Positions 1 to 6,320 of a stretch of 8,794 nt of DNA are shown one piece after another. The stretch comes from a methanogenic archaeon. Its GTDB lineage: Archaea; Thermoplasmatota; Thermoplasmata; Methanomassiliicoccales; Methanomethylophilaceae. Below the pieces are notes generated by a model. It was not told the origin of the DNA. It searched no databases and saw nothing but the letters and a program-made list of their open reading frames with translations. Numbering within the stretch: position 1 is the first letter of the stretch; every line of letters starts with the position of its first letter. The translations under genes and the position numbers were made by a program. The stretch covers positions 1 to 8,794 of the forward strand of contig CADAGG010000045.1 in NCBI GenBank assembly GCA_902787415.1. Direction: 5' to 3'.

Positions 1-1028
1 TCCACCTTGGGGCTGCCCGATGCGATCATGACCGAAACAGTATCCGCGACGGAGACGAATGCGACCACTCCGCCCTTGGACTTGAATCCCTCGGCTGCGT
101 CGGTGAGAACCTTCCTGTCCGCACCGCTGAATTTGCCGAGGTAGACATCGGTACCGTTCACGTTCTCGGGTTTCAGCTCCTTGAGCTGCTGTTTCACCAT
201 GGCCTTGCTTGCTTCAGCCGCAAGTGCCAGATCGTGTTTCATGTTGGCAACGCTGCGGACGATGTCCTCGGCCTTGCTGTTGGCCTCGTCGATGACCTGC
301 AGGCAGATGTTGGCGAGTTTCCTGGCGGAGTCCTGGGCCGCGCTGCCCACCTTGAAGTGGATGGCGATGCCGTCCTTGCCGGCGGAGACCTTCCTGTCGA
401 CGAAGAGCATGCCGAGCTCGGAGGTCTCGACCACGTGGATGCCGCTGCATGCGGAGTAGTCGATGTCGCCGATGGAGACCACGGTGATCTCCTCCCCCTC
501 CTCGATGCGGTCGAGCTTGATCCTCACCTTTTCGAGGTCTGGGTCATCCCTTGCCACGACCGCTTTGCGGACGGGCAGGTTGTCGCGGATGGCCTGGTTG
601 GCGAAGTCGAGGGCCTTTCCGATGGTGGCCCAGTCCATGTCGTGGTTGACGATGACGTACTTCTCGTCGGGGCCGATGTAGATCTTGGTGATGGCGAGTT
701 CGGGGTCCTGCCTGTGGAGGGCGCAGAAGAGCAGATGCTCCCCGGTGTGGCCCATCATGAGGTCGTAACGGCGGTCCCAGTCGATCTCTCCCCAGACCCT
801 CATGCCGGGTTTGAGGTCGTGGCCGGGGACCACATGGACGATCTCTTTGCCTTCGTAATGGACGTCGGTGACGCGGAACCCGTTGATGGTGCCGGTGTCG
901 CAGACCTGACCTCCCCCTCCGGGATAGAATCCGGTGCAATCGAGGATTATATTGTCCCCTTTCACTGCTACGATCCCGGCCTCGAAGACGGACATGTATC
1001 CGTCGTTCCTGAACACCTCGTCTGCCAT
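1..1028 (-). CDS. alaX: AlaX-type alanyl-tRNA editing protein, long form (C-terminus cut by window edge)
   Basis: Probable trans-editing hydrolase that removes Ser or Gly mischarged onto tRNA(Ala). Reading the minus strand from ATG at 1028 gives 342 codons with no stop before the left edge. Visible landmarks are the glycine-rich FYPGGGGQ motif (residues 34-41), a first zinc motif HTGEH (His94, His98), and a second zinc motif CSGIH (Cys194, His198). From about residue 235 an alanine-rich helical stretch leads into a DHHA1-like domain that continues off the window. The order editing core plus DHHA1, with no catalytic synthetase domain, fits AlaX-L rather than AlaRS. There is no Shine-Dalgarno upstream. 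A TATA-like element about 26 bp upstream suggests leaderless translation from this ATG. It is divergent from the Lrp-family gene. The missing tail is probably some tens of residues. Family call is firm; the exact amino acid edited is not read from the sequence. Confidence 0.9.
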   Translation of the reverse strand, partial: MADEVFRNDGYMSVFEAGIVAVKGDNIILDCTGFYPGGGGQVCDTGTINGFRVTDVHYEGKEIVHVVPGHDLKPGMRVWGEIDWDRRYDLMMGHTGEHLLFCALHRQDPELAITKIYIGPDEKYVIVNHDMDWATIGKALDFANQAIRDNLPVRKAVVARDDPDLEKVRIKLDRIEEGEEITVVSIGDIDYSACSGIHVVETSELGMLFVDRKVSAGKDGIAIHFKVGSAAQDSARKLANICLQVIDEANSKAEDIVRSVANMKHDLALAAEASKAMVKQQLKELKPENVNGTDVYLGKFSGADRKVLTDAAEGFKSKGGVVAFVSVADTVSVMIASGSPKV

Positions 1029-1049
1029 ACGGAGGTCATGTGCGGGGCT

Positions 1050-1059
1050 CTATAAGAAA
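1050..1059 (-). promoter_or_regulatory. TATA-like element of alaX
   Basis: On the minus strand this reads TTTCTTATAG. Its centre is about 26 bp upstream of the A of the ATG at 1028, so transcription would begin at or next to the start codon. The upstream side is not purine-rich, so the BRE is poor. Confidence 0.45.
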
Positions 1060-1073
1060 CGGTGCTTTCGTCA

Positions 1074-1114
1074 GATGAGTGCAAAAATAGTTACTCAATC
1101 GACAAATGTCTCGA
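1074..1114. promoter_or_regulatory. Cluster of dyad symmetries upstream of the Lrp-family gene (candidate operator)
   Basis: Three symmetries lie between the divergent promoters. GATGAGT (1074-1080) faces ACTCAATC (1093-1100), an imperfect inverted repeat with one extra base. GACAAATGTC (1101-1110) is a perfect palindrome with 4-bp arms and an AA centre. TCGA at 1099-1102 and again at 1111-1114 flanks it, centred one base away. The palindrome ends 9 bp before the TATA box at 1120, a position where archaeal activators or autoregulators can bind. Lrp-family genes are often autoregulated. The same 10-mer, as its complement, occurs upstream of the ammonium channel gene. Confidence 0.45.
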
Positions 1115-1127
1115 CGAAATTATAAAT
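1114..1127 (+). promoter_or_regulatory. BRE/TATA promoter of the Lrp-family gene
   Basis: A purine-rich ACGAAA stretch (1114-1119) resembling a BRE is followed directly by TTATAAAT (1120-1127), a strong archaeal TATA box. Transcription would start near 1149-1151, leaving a leader of about 12-14 nt that holds the GAAGGT ribosome site. The identical octamer TTATAAAT forms the gatCAB promoter. Confidence 0.7.
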
Positions 1128-1150
1128 GGTTAAAGCTATCCCGCTCAAAA

Positions 1151-1156
1151 GAAGGT
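1151..1156 (+). promoter_or_regulatory. Ribosome binding site that sets the Lrp-family start
   Basis: GAAGGT sits 6 nt before the ATG at 1163. An in-frame upstream ATG at 1106 lies before the TATA box and so would not be transcribed, which makes 1163 the preferred start. Confidence 0.65.
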
Positions 1157-1162
1157 TTACGC

Positions 1163-1639
1163 ATGGGTGACTTAAAAGAGTTTGACGAGCTCGACAGGCG
1201 CATCATCGAGATGCTGTGCAAATCCAGTCAGGGATCATACAGGCAGCTTGCCAAACAGTTGGGCGTACACCCCACCACCCTCATCCAGAGGGTCAAGAAT
1301 CTTGAGAGCAAGGGCGTCGTCAAGGGATACCGCGCCAAGATCGACTACATCGCCATGGGTTACGACTACACCGGACTCGTCCACATCTACTCCGACTCCA
1401 TCGTCGAGGTCGAGAAGCAGCTGGTGGAGATCCCCGAGGTCGTGGCCGTCTACGATGTCACCGGAGAGGCGGATATCGAGGTCCTCGTCACCTGTCTCAA
1501 CAGGGAGGATTTCTCCGCTGTCGTCAAGAGGATCAATTCCATCGAGGGTGTTGCCAAGACCAACACCTCCGTGGTGCTGAACGTCGTCAAGTCCGAGAAC
1601 GAGTTCGTTCCCGAGCTGTTCGGCCCCTCCAAGAAGTGA
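1163..1639 (+). CDS. Lrp/AsnC family transcriptional regulator
   Basis: A 158-residue DNA-binding regulator of the feast/famine type. An N-terminal winged helix-turn-helix covers about residues 5-58: DELDRRIIEML opens it, and YRQLAKQLGVHPTTLIQRVKNLE is the helix-turn-helix proper. The C-terminal RAM (AsnC ligand-binding) domain spans about 70-145, with the characteristic VYDVTGEADIEVLV segment at residues 96-109. Length matches the family (about 150-160). The start at 1163 is chosen because the in-frame ATG at 1106 lies upstream of the TATA box. Family members usually bind palindromes as dimers to octamers and sense amino acids. Here it sits between alaX (divergent) and aspS (91 bp downstream, same strand, own promoter). 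Candidate operator dyads at 1074-1114 suggest autoregulation. The ligand cannot be read from sequence; asparagine, aspartate or glutamine is a guess from the neighbours. Confidence 0.93.
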   Translation: MGDLKEFDELDRRIIEMLCKSSQGSYRQLAKQLGVHPTTLIQRVKNLESKGVVKGYRAKIDYIAMGYDYTGLVHIYSDSIVEVEKQLVEIPEVVAVYDVTGEADIEVLVTCLNREDFSAVVKRINSIEGVAKTNTSVVLNVVKSENEFVPELFGPSKK

Positions 1640-1659
1640 TCCGGCACATCATTCTAACC

Positions 1660-1680
1660 GCGCCTGCGGGCGCATGTATT
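1660..1680 (+). terminator. Weak hairpin terminator after the Lrp-family gene
   Basis: GCGCC (1660-1664) pairs with GGCGC (1669-1673) around a TGCG loop. It begins 20 nt after the stop codon and is followed by the T-rich ATGTATT. The tract is short and merges with the aspS promoter, so termination may be partial. Confidence 0.45.
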
Positions 1681-1688
1681 ATTTATAG
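1681..1688 (+). promoter_or_regulatory. TATA-like element of aspS
   Basis: ATTTATAG lies in an AT-rich patch 43 bp before the aspS ATG. A start site near 1710 would leave a leader of about 20 nt. GGGGT (1720-1724), 6 nt before the ATG, is the only Shine-Dalgarno-like sequence and is weak. Confidence 0.55.
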
Positions 1689-1707
1689 CGTCGGCATAGC
1701 GCGACGC
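1688..1707. repeat. Inverted repeat in the aspS promoter
   Basis: GCGTCG (1688-1693) and CGACGC (1702-1707) form a 6-bp perfect dyad with an 8-nt centre. An inner GC/GC pair can extend the stem with one bulged G. It lies immediately downstream of the TATA element and before the predicted start site, so it would act as a DNA operator if anything. If transcription starts earlier it would be a leader hairpin. Confidence 0.4.
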
Positions 1708-1730
1708 ATTGAATAGATTGGGGTACCTCA

Positions 1731-3548
1731 ATGAGAAGAACTAACACTTGCGGAGAACTCAGGTCCTCCGATATCGGAAAGCAGGTCTGTCTCGAAGGCT
1801 GGGTAAGGTTTTCGAGGGACCACGGAGGAGTCGCATTCATCGATCTGGCGGACAGGTACGGAATCACTCAGGTGGTTTTCGACCCCGAGGACCTCCCTGC
1901 CGGCACCGACAGGAAGGAGATCGAGGATGTCATGAACACCTTCTCCCGCGAGTCCTGCGTCCTCATCGAGGGAACCGTCAGGAAGAGGGTCGAGGGAACC
2001 GCCGTCGAGAGCAACCCCACCGGAGAGATCGAGGTCCTCATCACCAAGGCCGAGCTCCTCGCCAAATCCAAGCTCCCTCCCTTCGAGATCGGAGACCAGA
2101 AGGAAGGAGTCCTCCCCGACGAGGACACCCGTATGAAGTACAGGTACCTCGACCTCAGGAGGACCGAGATGATCAGGAGCATGCAGTTCAGGAGCAAGCT
2201 CGTCCACCTCGCCAGGGTCTACCTGGAGAGCCAGGGATTCCTGGAGATCGAGACCCCCATGCTCGGAAGGTCCACCCCCGAGGGAGCCAGGGACTACATC
2301 ATCCCCTCCCGTGTCCACCCCGGAACCTTCTACGCCCTGCCCCAGTCCCCCCAGCAGTTCAAACAGATGCTCATGGTCGGAGGCATGGACAGGTACTACC
2401 AGGTCGCCAGGTGCTTCCGTGACGAGGACTCCCGTAAGGACAGGCAGCCCGAGTTCACCCAGCTGGACCTCGAGATGTCCTTCGTCGACAGCAAGGACAT
2501 CCAGGACCTCATCGAGGGCATGGTCGCCCACATCTGGAAGGGCCTCTACGGCACCGACCTGAAGACCCCCTTCCCCCACATCGGCTACCGCGACGCCATG
2601 GAGAGGTTCGGATCCGACAAGCCCGACATGAGGTACGGACTCGAGTGGGTCAAGCTCACCGACGTCGTGAAGGACGTTCCCTACAAGATCTTCCAGAGCA
2701 TCCTCTCCGAGGGAGGAATCGTTGCCGGAATCTGCGTCAAGAAGGAGTACGGAGAGGTCGGCAGGAACGAGGTCGACAGGTACATCCAGTACGCCAAGAA
2801 GGTAGGACTCGGAGGACTCACCTGGATGAGGTGCGAGAACGGCGTCCTGACCAGTAACATCACCAAGTACTTCACCCCCGAGATCCTCGAGGGCATCAAG
2901 AAGACCCTCGGCGCCGAGGAGGGCGACCTCGTGTTCCTCATCGCAGGGCCCTGGAAGGCCACCTACGAGGGCGGAGGATTCCTCAGGAAGAAGATCGCAG
3001 AGGACCTCCACATGGTCCCCGACAACGAGTTCATGTTCTTCTGGATGGACCAGAACCCCCTGTTCGAGATCGACCCCGTCTCCGGCAAGTACGATGCGTT
3101 CCACCACCCGTTCGTCCTGCCCCTGGGCGACATCGACGATCCCAAGTGCGGAGGAGCGAGCTTCGACCTCTGCCTGAACGGCAACGAGCTCGGTTCCGGA
3201 TCCGAGCGTATCCACACCGCCGAGATGCAGAGGGCCGTCTTCCACAAGCTCGGTCTCACCGACGAGCAGATCGAGGCCAAGTTCGACTACTTCGTCGAGG
3301 CACTCTCCTACGGTGCGCCTCCCCACGGAGGAATCGCCATCGGTATCGACAGGCTCTGCGCCATCCTGCTCAACAAGGACACCATCAGAGAGGTCATCGC
3401 CTTCCCCAAGAACAAGAAGGCCGTGTCCCTGCTCGACGGCTCCCCCTCGCCCGTGGACGATGACAAGCTCCAGGAGCTGCAGATCATCTCCCTGGCAGGA
3501 GACTTCGACATCTCCGATGCCGAAGAGTTCAACCCCGACGCGGAGTGA
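1731..3548 (+). CDS. aspS: Aspartyl-tRNA synthetase, bacterial type, probably non-discriminating
   Basis: Class II synthetase of 605 residues that charges tRNA(Asp) with aspartate and perhaps also tRNA(Asn). Domain order is bacterial: N-terminal OB-fold anticodon domain (about 1-110), class II core with motif 1 near FLEIETPML (170-178), TPEGARDYIIPSR (182-194), QSPQQFKQ (205-212), motif 2 CFRDEDSRKDRQPEFTQLD (228-246), a GAD insertion (about 300-420), and motif 3 GGIAIGIDRL (533-542, Arg541). It closes with IREVIAFPKNKKA, then LQELQI and an acidic tail. Archaeal AspRSs are normally about 430-440 residues and lack GAD, so bacterial origin by transfer is inferred. His31 in RDHGG matches non-discriminating bacterial enzymes (Pseudomonas aeruginosa H31), whereas the E. 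coli discriminating enzyme has Leu there. The gatCAB operon converging on it supports Asp-tRNA(Asn) formation. The gene is monocistronic, with its own promoter and terminator. Family certain; specificity inferred. Confidence 0.97.
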   Translation: MRRTNTCGELRSSDIGKQVCLEGWVRFSRDHGGVAFIDLADRYGITQVVFDPEDLPAGTDRKEIEDVMNTFSRESCVLIEGTVRKRVEGTAVESNPTGEIEVLITKAELLAKSKLPPFEIGDQKEGVLPDEDTRMKYRYLDLRRTEMIRSMQFRSKLVHLARVYLESQGFLEIETPMLGRSTPEGARDYIIPSRVHPGTFYALPQSPQQFKQMLMVGGMDRYYQVARCFRDEDSRKDRQPEFTQLDLEMSFVDSKDIQDLIEGMVAHIWKGLYGTDLKTPFPHIGYRDAMERFGSDKPDMRYGLEWVKLTDVVKDVPYKIFQSILSEGGIVAGICVKKEYGEVGRNEVDRYIQYAKKVGLGGLTWMRCENGVLTSNITKYFTPEILEGIKKTLGAEEGDLVFLIAGPWKATYEGGGFLRKKIAEDLHMVPDNEFMFFWMDQNPLFEIDPVSGKYDAFHHPFVLPLGDIDDPKCGGASFDLCLNGNELGSGSERIHTAEMQRAVFHKLGLTDEQIEAKFDYFVEALSYGAPPHGGIAIGIDRLCAILLNKDTIREVIAFPKNKKAVSLLDGSPSPVDDDKLQELQIISLAGDFDISDAEEFNPDAE

Positions 3549-3561
3549 GCAAACCTTTCAA

Positions 3562-3604
3562 GACCCGGACGCCGAGCGCGTCTGGGTCATCACTTTTCCT
3601 TTTC
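3562..3604 (+). terminator. Terminator of aspS
   Basis: An 11-bp stem, GACCCGGACGC (3562-3572) with GCGTCTGGGTC (3578-3588), contains one G-U wobble and a 5-nt loop. The T-rich CACTTTTCCTTTT (3591-3603) follows. It begins 13 nt after the aspS stop. Confidence 0.75.
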
Positions 3605-3614
3605 GAGTTAAGTT

Positions 3615-3645
3615 AAAAAAGAGACCCGGTGCATGCCGCACCGGG
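3615..3645 (-). terminator. Terminator of the gatCAB operon
   Basis: CCCGGTGC (3625-3632) and GCACCGGG (3638-3645) form a perfect 8-bp stem with a 5-nt loop. Reading the minus strand it starts 9 nt after the gatB stop and is followed by TCTC and six T residues (3620-3615). It shares the 8-mer AGACCCGG with the aspS terminator 61 bp away. Confidence 0.8.
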
Positions 3646-3654
3646 AATGGAGTT

Positions 3655-4995
3655 TCAGCTGAGGCGGGCTTCGATGAGCCTCTTGGCGGTCTCGACGACG
3701 TCGGCGGAGGAGTACTGTCCTCCGGTGTTCTTCTTGACGTGGCCGATGACGCTGTTGGCCGCCTTGACGTTGCCCTTGCCGTAATCGTCGACGATCTTGG
3801 GGTTGGCGTCCAGGAACTCGTTGATGAGGGTCTCCAGACCCGCGGAGCTCTCGGCCGCAGCCTCGGCGGACTCGCCGGTCATGAACGCCTTGATCTCGAT
3901 GCCGCACTCGCTGTCGTTGATGGAGCCGGCGGCGAACCTGCCGATGATCTCGAGGATTCCGTCGGTGCTTCCGCCCCTCTCCTCGAACCTCTTCCAGTTG
4001 GAGGTCACGGGGCCCGCCACCCATTTGACGGCGAGGTCCTTGCCGTACTTGCCAGCGACGGTCTCGAAGAACAGTGCCAGATCGGTCGAGGTGGAGACCA
4101 GCTGCTTGGCCATCTTCTGGTCGATTCCGTACTGGTCGGCGATCCTGGGGATCATCTTGGCGGGAGCCTCCTTGATGGTGATGGAGTCCGCCAGGGCCTT
4201 GATGTGGAAGATACCGAGGTCGGGCTCGTCGATGTAACCGTAGTCGGCCTCGAACTCCTTCTTCCTGGCGCCGTAGGTGACTCCCCTGCTCTCGTCGAAG
4301 TTCATGGTGGCGCGCTCGATCTTACCTCCGGCCTTGAGGATCTTGATCTGCCTGACCATCTCGTAGGTCAGGGCGGTCTCGACGTTCTTCAGTCCGGTGA
4401 CGTTCTTGATCTCGCACCTCTCCTTGCCGACGGATATGTTGCAGTCGCAGCGGATGCTCCTCTCGGAGTTCTCTCCCAGGTCGAGGGTGTGCTTGATGTC
4501 GCCGATGAGCTGGGCCAGGAACGCCCTCGCCTCGGCGGGGGTGGCCAGGTCGGGCTCGGTGACGATCTCCGCCAGGGGGATGCCGGACCTGTTGTAGTCG
4601 ACCAGGGCGTGCATGTCGGAGGTCCTCTTGGTCTTGCCGGGGTCCTCCTCCAGGTGGATCCTGGTGATTCTGATGGGCTTGCCGTTGAGGTAGACCACTC
4701 CGCCCACTCCGATGGGGTGGTCGTACTGGGTGATCTGGACGCTCTTGCTCATGTCGGGGTAGAAGTAGGTCTTCCTGGAGAACCAGGTGGTGTCGGCCAC
4801 CTTGCATCCGAGCATCTTGGCGAGCTTGATTCCGCAGACCAGGACCTCCCTGTTCAGGACGGGCCTGGATCCCGGCATACCGAGGCAGGTGGGGCACACA
4901 TGGGTGTTGGGCGCCGGCGCGTCGGTGGTGGGGCAGGAGCAGAACATCTTGGATTTGGTGGGGAGCTGCACGTGGATCTCCAATCCGATCTTCAC
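3655..4995 (-). CDS. gatB: Asp-tRNA(Asn)/Glu-tRNA(Gln) amidotransferase subunit B
   Basis: The tRNA-binding and kinase subunit of GatCAB. It phosphorylates the side-chain carboxyl of misacylated Asp- or Glu-tRNA with ATP, then transfers ammonia delivered from GatA. Starting at GTG 4995 it has 446 residues beginning (V/M)KIGLEIHVQLPT, the standard family N-terminus. A longer reading from ATG 5037 adds 14 residues that overlap gatA and look unlike the family. A perfect Shine-Dalgarno GGAGGTGA at 5007-5000 sits 4 nt before the GTG, and GTGA shares the gatA stop. Zinc cysteines are present as MFCSC (C19, C21) and CPTC (C34, C37). HLEEDPGK (114-121) and DYNRSG (133-138) belong to the kinase core. 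The C-terminal helical and YqeY-like domain runs from about residue 300 to the end. Last gene of the operon, with a strong terminator 9 nt beyond. Archaeal GatE is the closest alternative, but the gatA partner settles it. Confidence 0.96.
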   Translation of the reverse strand: MKIGLEIHVQLPTKSKMFCSCPTTDAPAPNTHVCPTCLGMPGSRPVLNREVLVCGIKLAKMLGCKVADTTWFSRKTYFYPDMSKSVQITQYDHPIGVGGVVYLNGKPIRITRIHLEEDPGKTKRTSDMHALVDYNRSGIPLAEIVTEPDLATPAEARAFLAQLIGDIKHTLDLGENSERSIRCDCNISVGKERCEIKNVTGLKNVETALTYEMVRQIKILKAGGKIERATMNFDESRGVTYGARKKEFEADYGYIDEPDLGIFHIKALADSITIKEAPAKMIPRIADQYGIDQKMAKQLVSTSTDLALFFETVAGKYGKDLAVKWVAGPVTSNWKRFEERGGSTDGILEIIGRFAAGSINDSECGIEIKAFMTGESAEAAAESSAGLETLINEFLDANPKIVDDYGKGNVKAANSVIGHVKKNTGGQYSSADVVETAKRLIEARLS

Positions 4996-6320
4996 AGGCT
5001 CACCTCCGCTTTCCTGACCTCGAACTGCTTGTCCCATTCCTCCGCCATGGTGAGGAGCACGTCCTCGTTCCAGTGGTCGGACACGAACTGCATTCCGATG
5101 GGCATGCCGTCCGCGTTGTATCCGCAGGGGCAGTTGAGATGGGGGGTTCCCGCCAGGTTGGCGGGGACGGTGAGGAAGTCCGCCTTGTAGGACTCGACGG
5201 GGGTCATCCGGGAGATGTCGTCGAACTTGGGGGACACGAAGGGCATGGTGGGGGTGAGCACGGCATCATGCTGCTGGAACATCTTCTTGTAGGCGTCGAT
5301 GACGACCAGCCTGACCTGCAGGGCCTTGGCGTAGTACCTGTCCCTGAATCCCTCCATCCTGGTGTAGGTTCCGAGCAGGATCCTCCTCTTGGCCTCGTCT
5401 CCGAAGTACTCGGTCCTGAAGGAGGTGAAGTAGTCGTCGAACCCGAGGGTGAGGTCGCCCTCCTGCTGTCCGTACCTCATGCCGACGTACCTGGCGAGGT
5501 TGGTGGATGCCTCGGAGGTGGCGAGGATGTAGTAGGCGGGCATGGCGTACTTGAGCTCGGGCATGTCCACGTATTCCACGTCGATGCCCATGCTCTTGAG
5601 GTCCTCGAGGGCCTTGTTGAACGCTTCGAGGACGTCCTTGGCGATGCCTTCCACGGCCTCCCTGGGGACGGCCACGGATTTCATCTTTTTGTGGGTGATC
5701 TTGAGTTCGGGCTGGACGCAGGATGTGGGGTCCTCCTTGTCCTTCCCGGCGATGATGGGCAGGTACTTGGTCATCTGCTTGGGATCCACGGAAAGGATTC
5801 CGATCTTGTCGAGGGAGTTCCCGTAGTCGATGAGTCCGTACCTGGAGACGCGTCCGTAGCTGGGGACGATACCGTAGGTACCGCAGAAGCTGGCGGGACA
5901 GCAGATGGATCCTCCGGTGGACACTCCGAGGGAGATGTGGTCGTCGAGGACGGCTGCGGCGCAGGCCGATCCTCCGGACGAACCGCCGCAGGACCTGGAG
6001 AGGTCGAAGGGGTTCCTGGGGATGCCGAATCCGGAGTTGGCGGAGAAGGTACCGAATCCGAACTCGTCCATGTTGGTCTTCCCGACGAGTTTCCCTCCGG
6101 CAGCCTTCAGCTTGGCGATGGATGTGGCATCGAAGATGGGGCGATAGCCGCCGAGGATGCGGGATCCGGCGCAGGTCTCGTACTCCTCGGAGGTGAGGTT
6201 GTCCTTGGCGGAGAACAGGAACTTGGCATCCCCGAGTTCCCCGTCGCGGCAGAAGTCGTTGAACATCTGGTACTTCTCGTTCAACTTGGAAAGTTTGGAA
6301 AGGGTGTCCGCGTCGCTCAT
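4992..6320 (-). CDS. gatA: Asp-tRNA(Asn)/Glu-tRNA(Gln) amidotransferase subunit A (glutaminase)
   Basis: Amidase-signature subunit of GatCAB that hydrolyses glutamine and channels ammonia to GatB. It has 442 residues, short beside the usual 470-485, mostly from a trimmed N-terminus. The Ser-cisSer-Lys triad is visible: Lys39 in AKDN, cis-Ser114 in GGSSGGSA (112-119), and nucleophile Ser138 in STGGS. The 24-residue serine spacing matches the family. DATSIAKLKAAGGKLVGKTNMDEFGFGTFSANSGFG-type sequence (64-99), YGRVSRYGL (155-163), SEASTNLARYVGMRYG (269-284), KRRILLGTY (311-319) and TVPANLAGTP (384-393) are all typical. Odd point: the loop after the nucleophile reads GGSICCPASFCG, where GatA proteins usually have GGSIR-x-PASFCG, so the common Arg is Cys140. 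The ATG overlaps the gatC stop as ATGA (6320-6317), and its stop overlaps the gatB GTG, indicating translational coupling. Confidence 0.96.
   Translation of the reverse strand: MSDADTLSKLSKLNEKYQMFNDFCRDGELGDAKFLFSAKDNLTSEEYETCAGSRILGGYRPIFDATSIAKLKAAGGKLVGKTNMDEFGFGTFSANSGFGIPRNPFDLSRSCGGSSGGSACAAAVLDDHISLGVSTGGSICCPASFCGTYGIVPSYGRVSRYGLIDYGNSLDKIGILSVDPKQMTKYLPIIAGKDKEDPTSCVQPELKITHKKMKSVAVPREAVEGIAKDVLEAFNKALEDLKSMGIDVEYVDMPELKYAMPAYYILATSEASTNLARYVGMRYGQQEGDLTLGFDDYFTSFRTEYFGDEAKRRILLGTYTRMEGFRDRYYAKALQVRLVVIDAYKKMFQQHDAVLTPTMPFVSPKFDDISRMTPVESYKADFLTVPANLAGTPHLNCPCGYNADGMPIGMQFVSDHWNEDVLLTMAEEWDKQFEVRKAEVSL
5000..5007 (-). promoter_or_regulatory. Full-length Shine-Dalgarno that fixes the gatB start
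   Basis: On the minus strand this is GGAGGTGA, a complete anti-16S match, located inside the end of gatA and 4 nt before GTG 4995. It is the strongest ribosome site in the window and supports the GTG start over the ATG at 5037. Confidence 0.8.

Noticed and set aside
234..1055. Open frame of 273 codons on the plus strand at the left end
   Set aside because: The minus strand carries AlaX with both zinc motifs. The plus reading is compositionally a shadow.
1031..1055. GGAGGT followed by a short plus-strand reading frame (ATG at 1038, 5 codons)
   Set aside because: It is too short, has no promoter, and lies across the alaX start and TATA region.
1056..1069. GAAA-N6-TTTC dyad near the alaX promoter as an NrpR-like operator
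   Set aside because: The half-sites do not match known NrpR sites (GGAA/TTCC or GGTA/TACC), and an A/T-rich 4-bp dyad is weak evidence.
1728..3326. Long open frame (532 codons) antisense to aspS
   Set aside because: Its translation is rich in Asp, Gly, Val and Leu with no recognisable domain, as expected opposite a GC-rich gene with strong codon bias. The aspS reading is unambiguous.
3313..5190. Long plus-strand open frame (625 codons) across the aspS end and gatB
   Set aside because: It runs through two terminators and opposite gatB, with low-complexity composition. It is a shadow frame.
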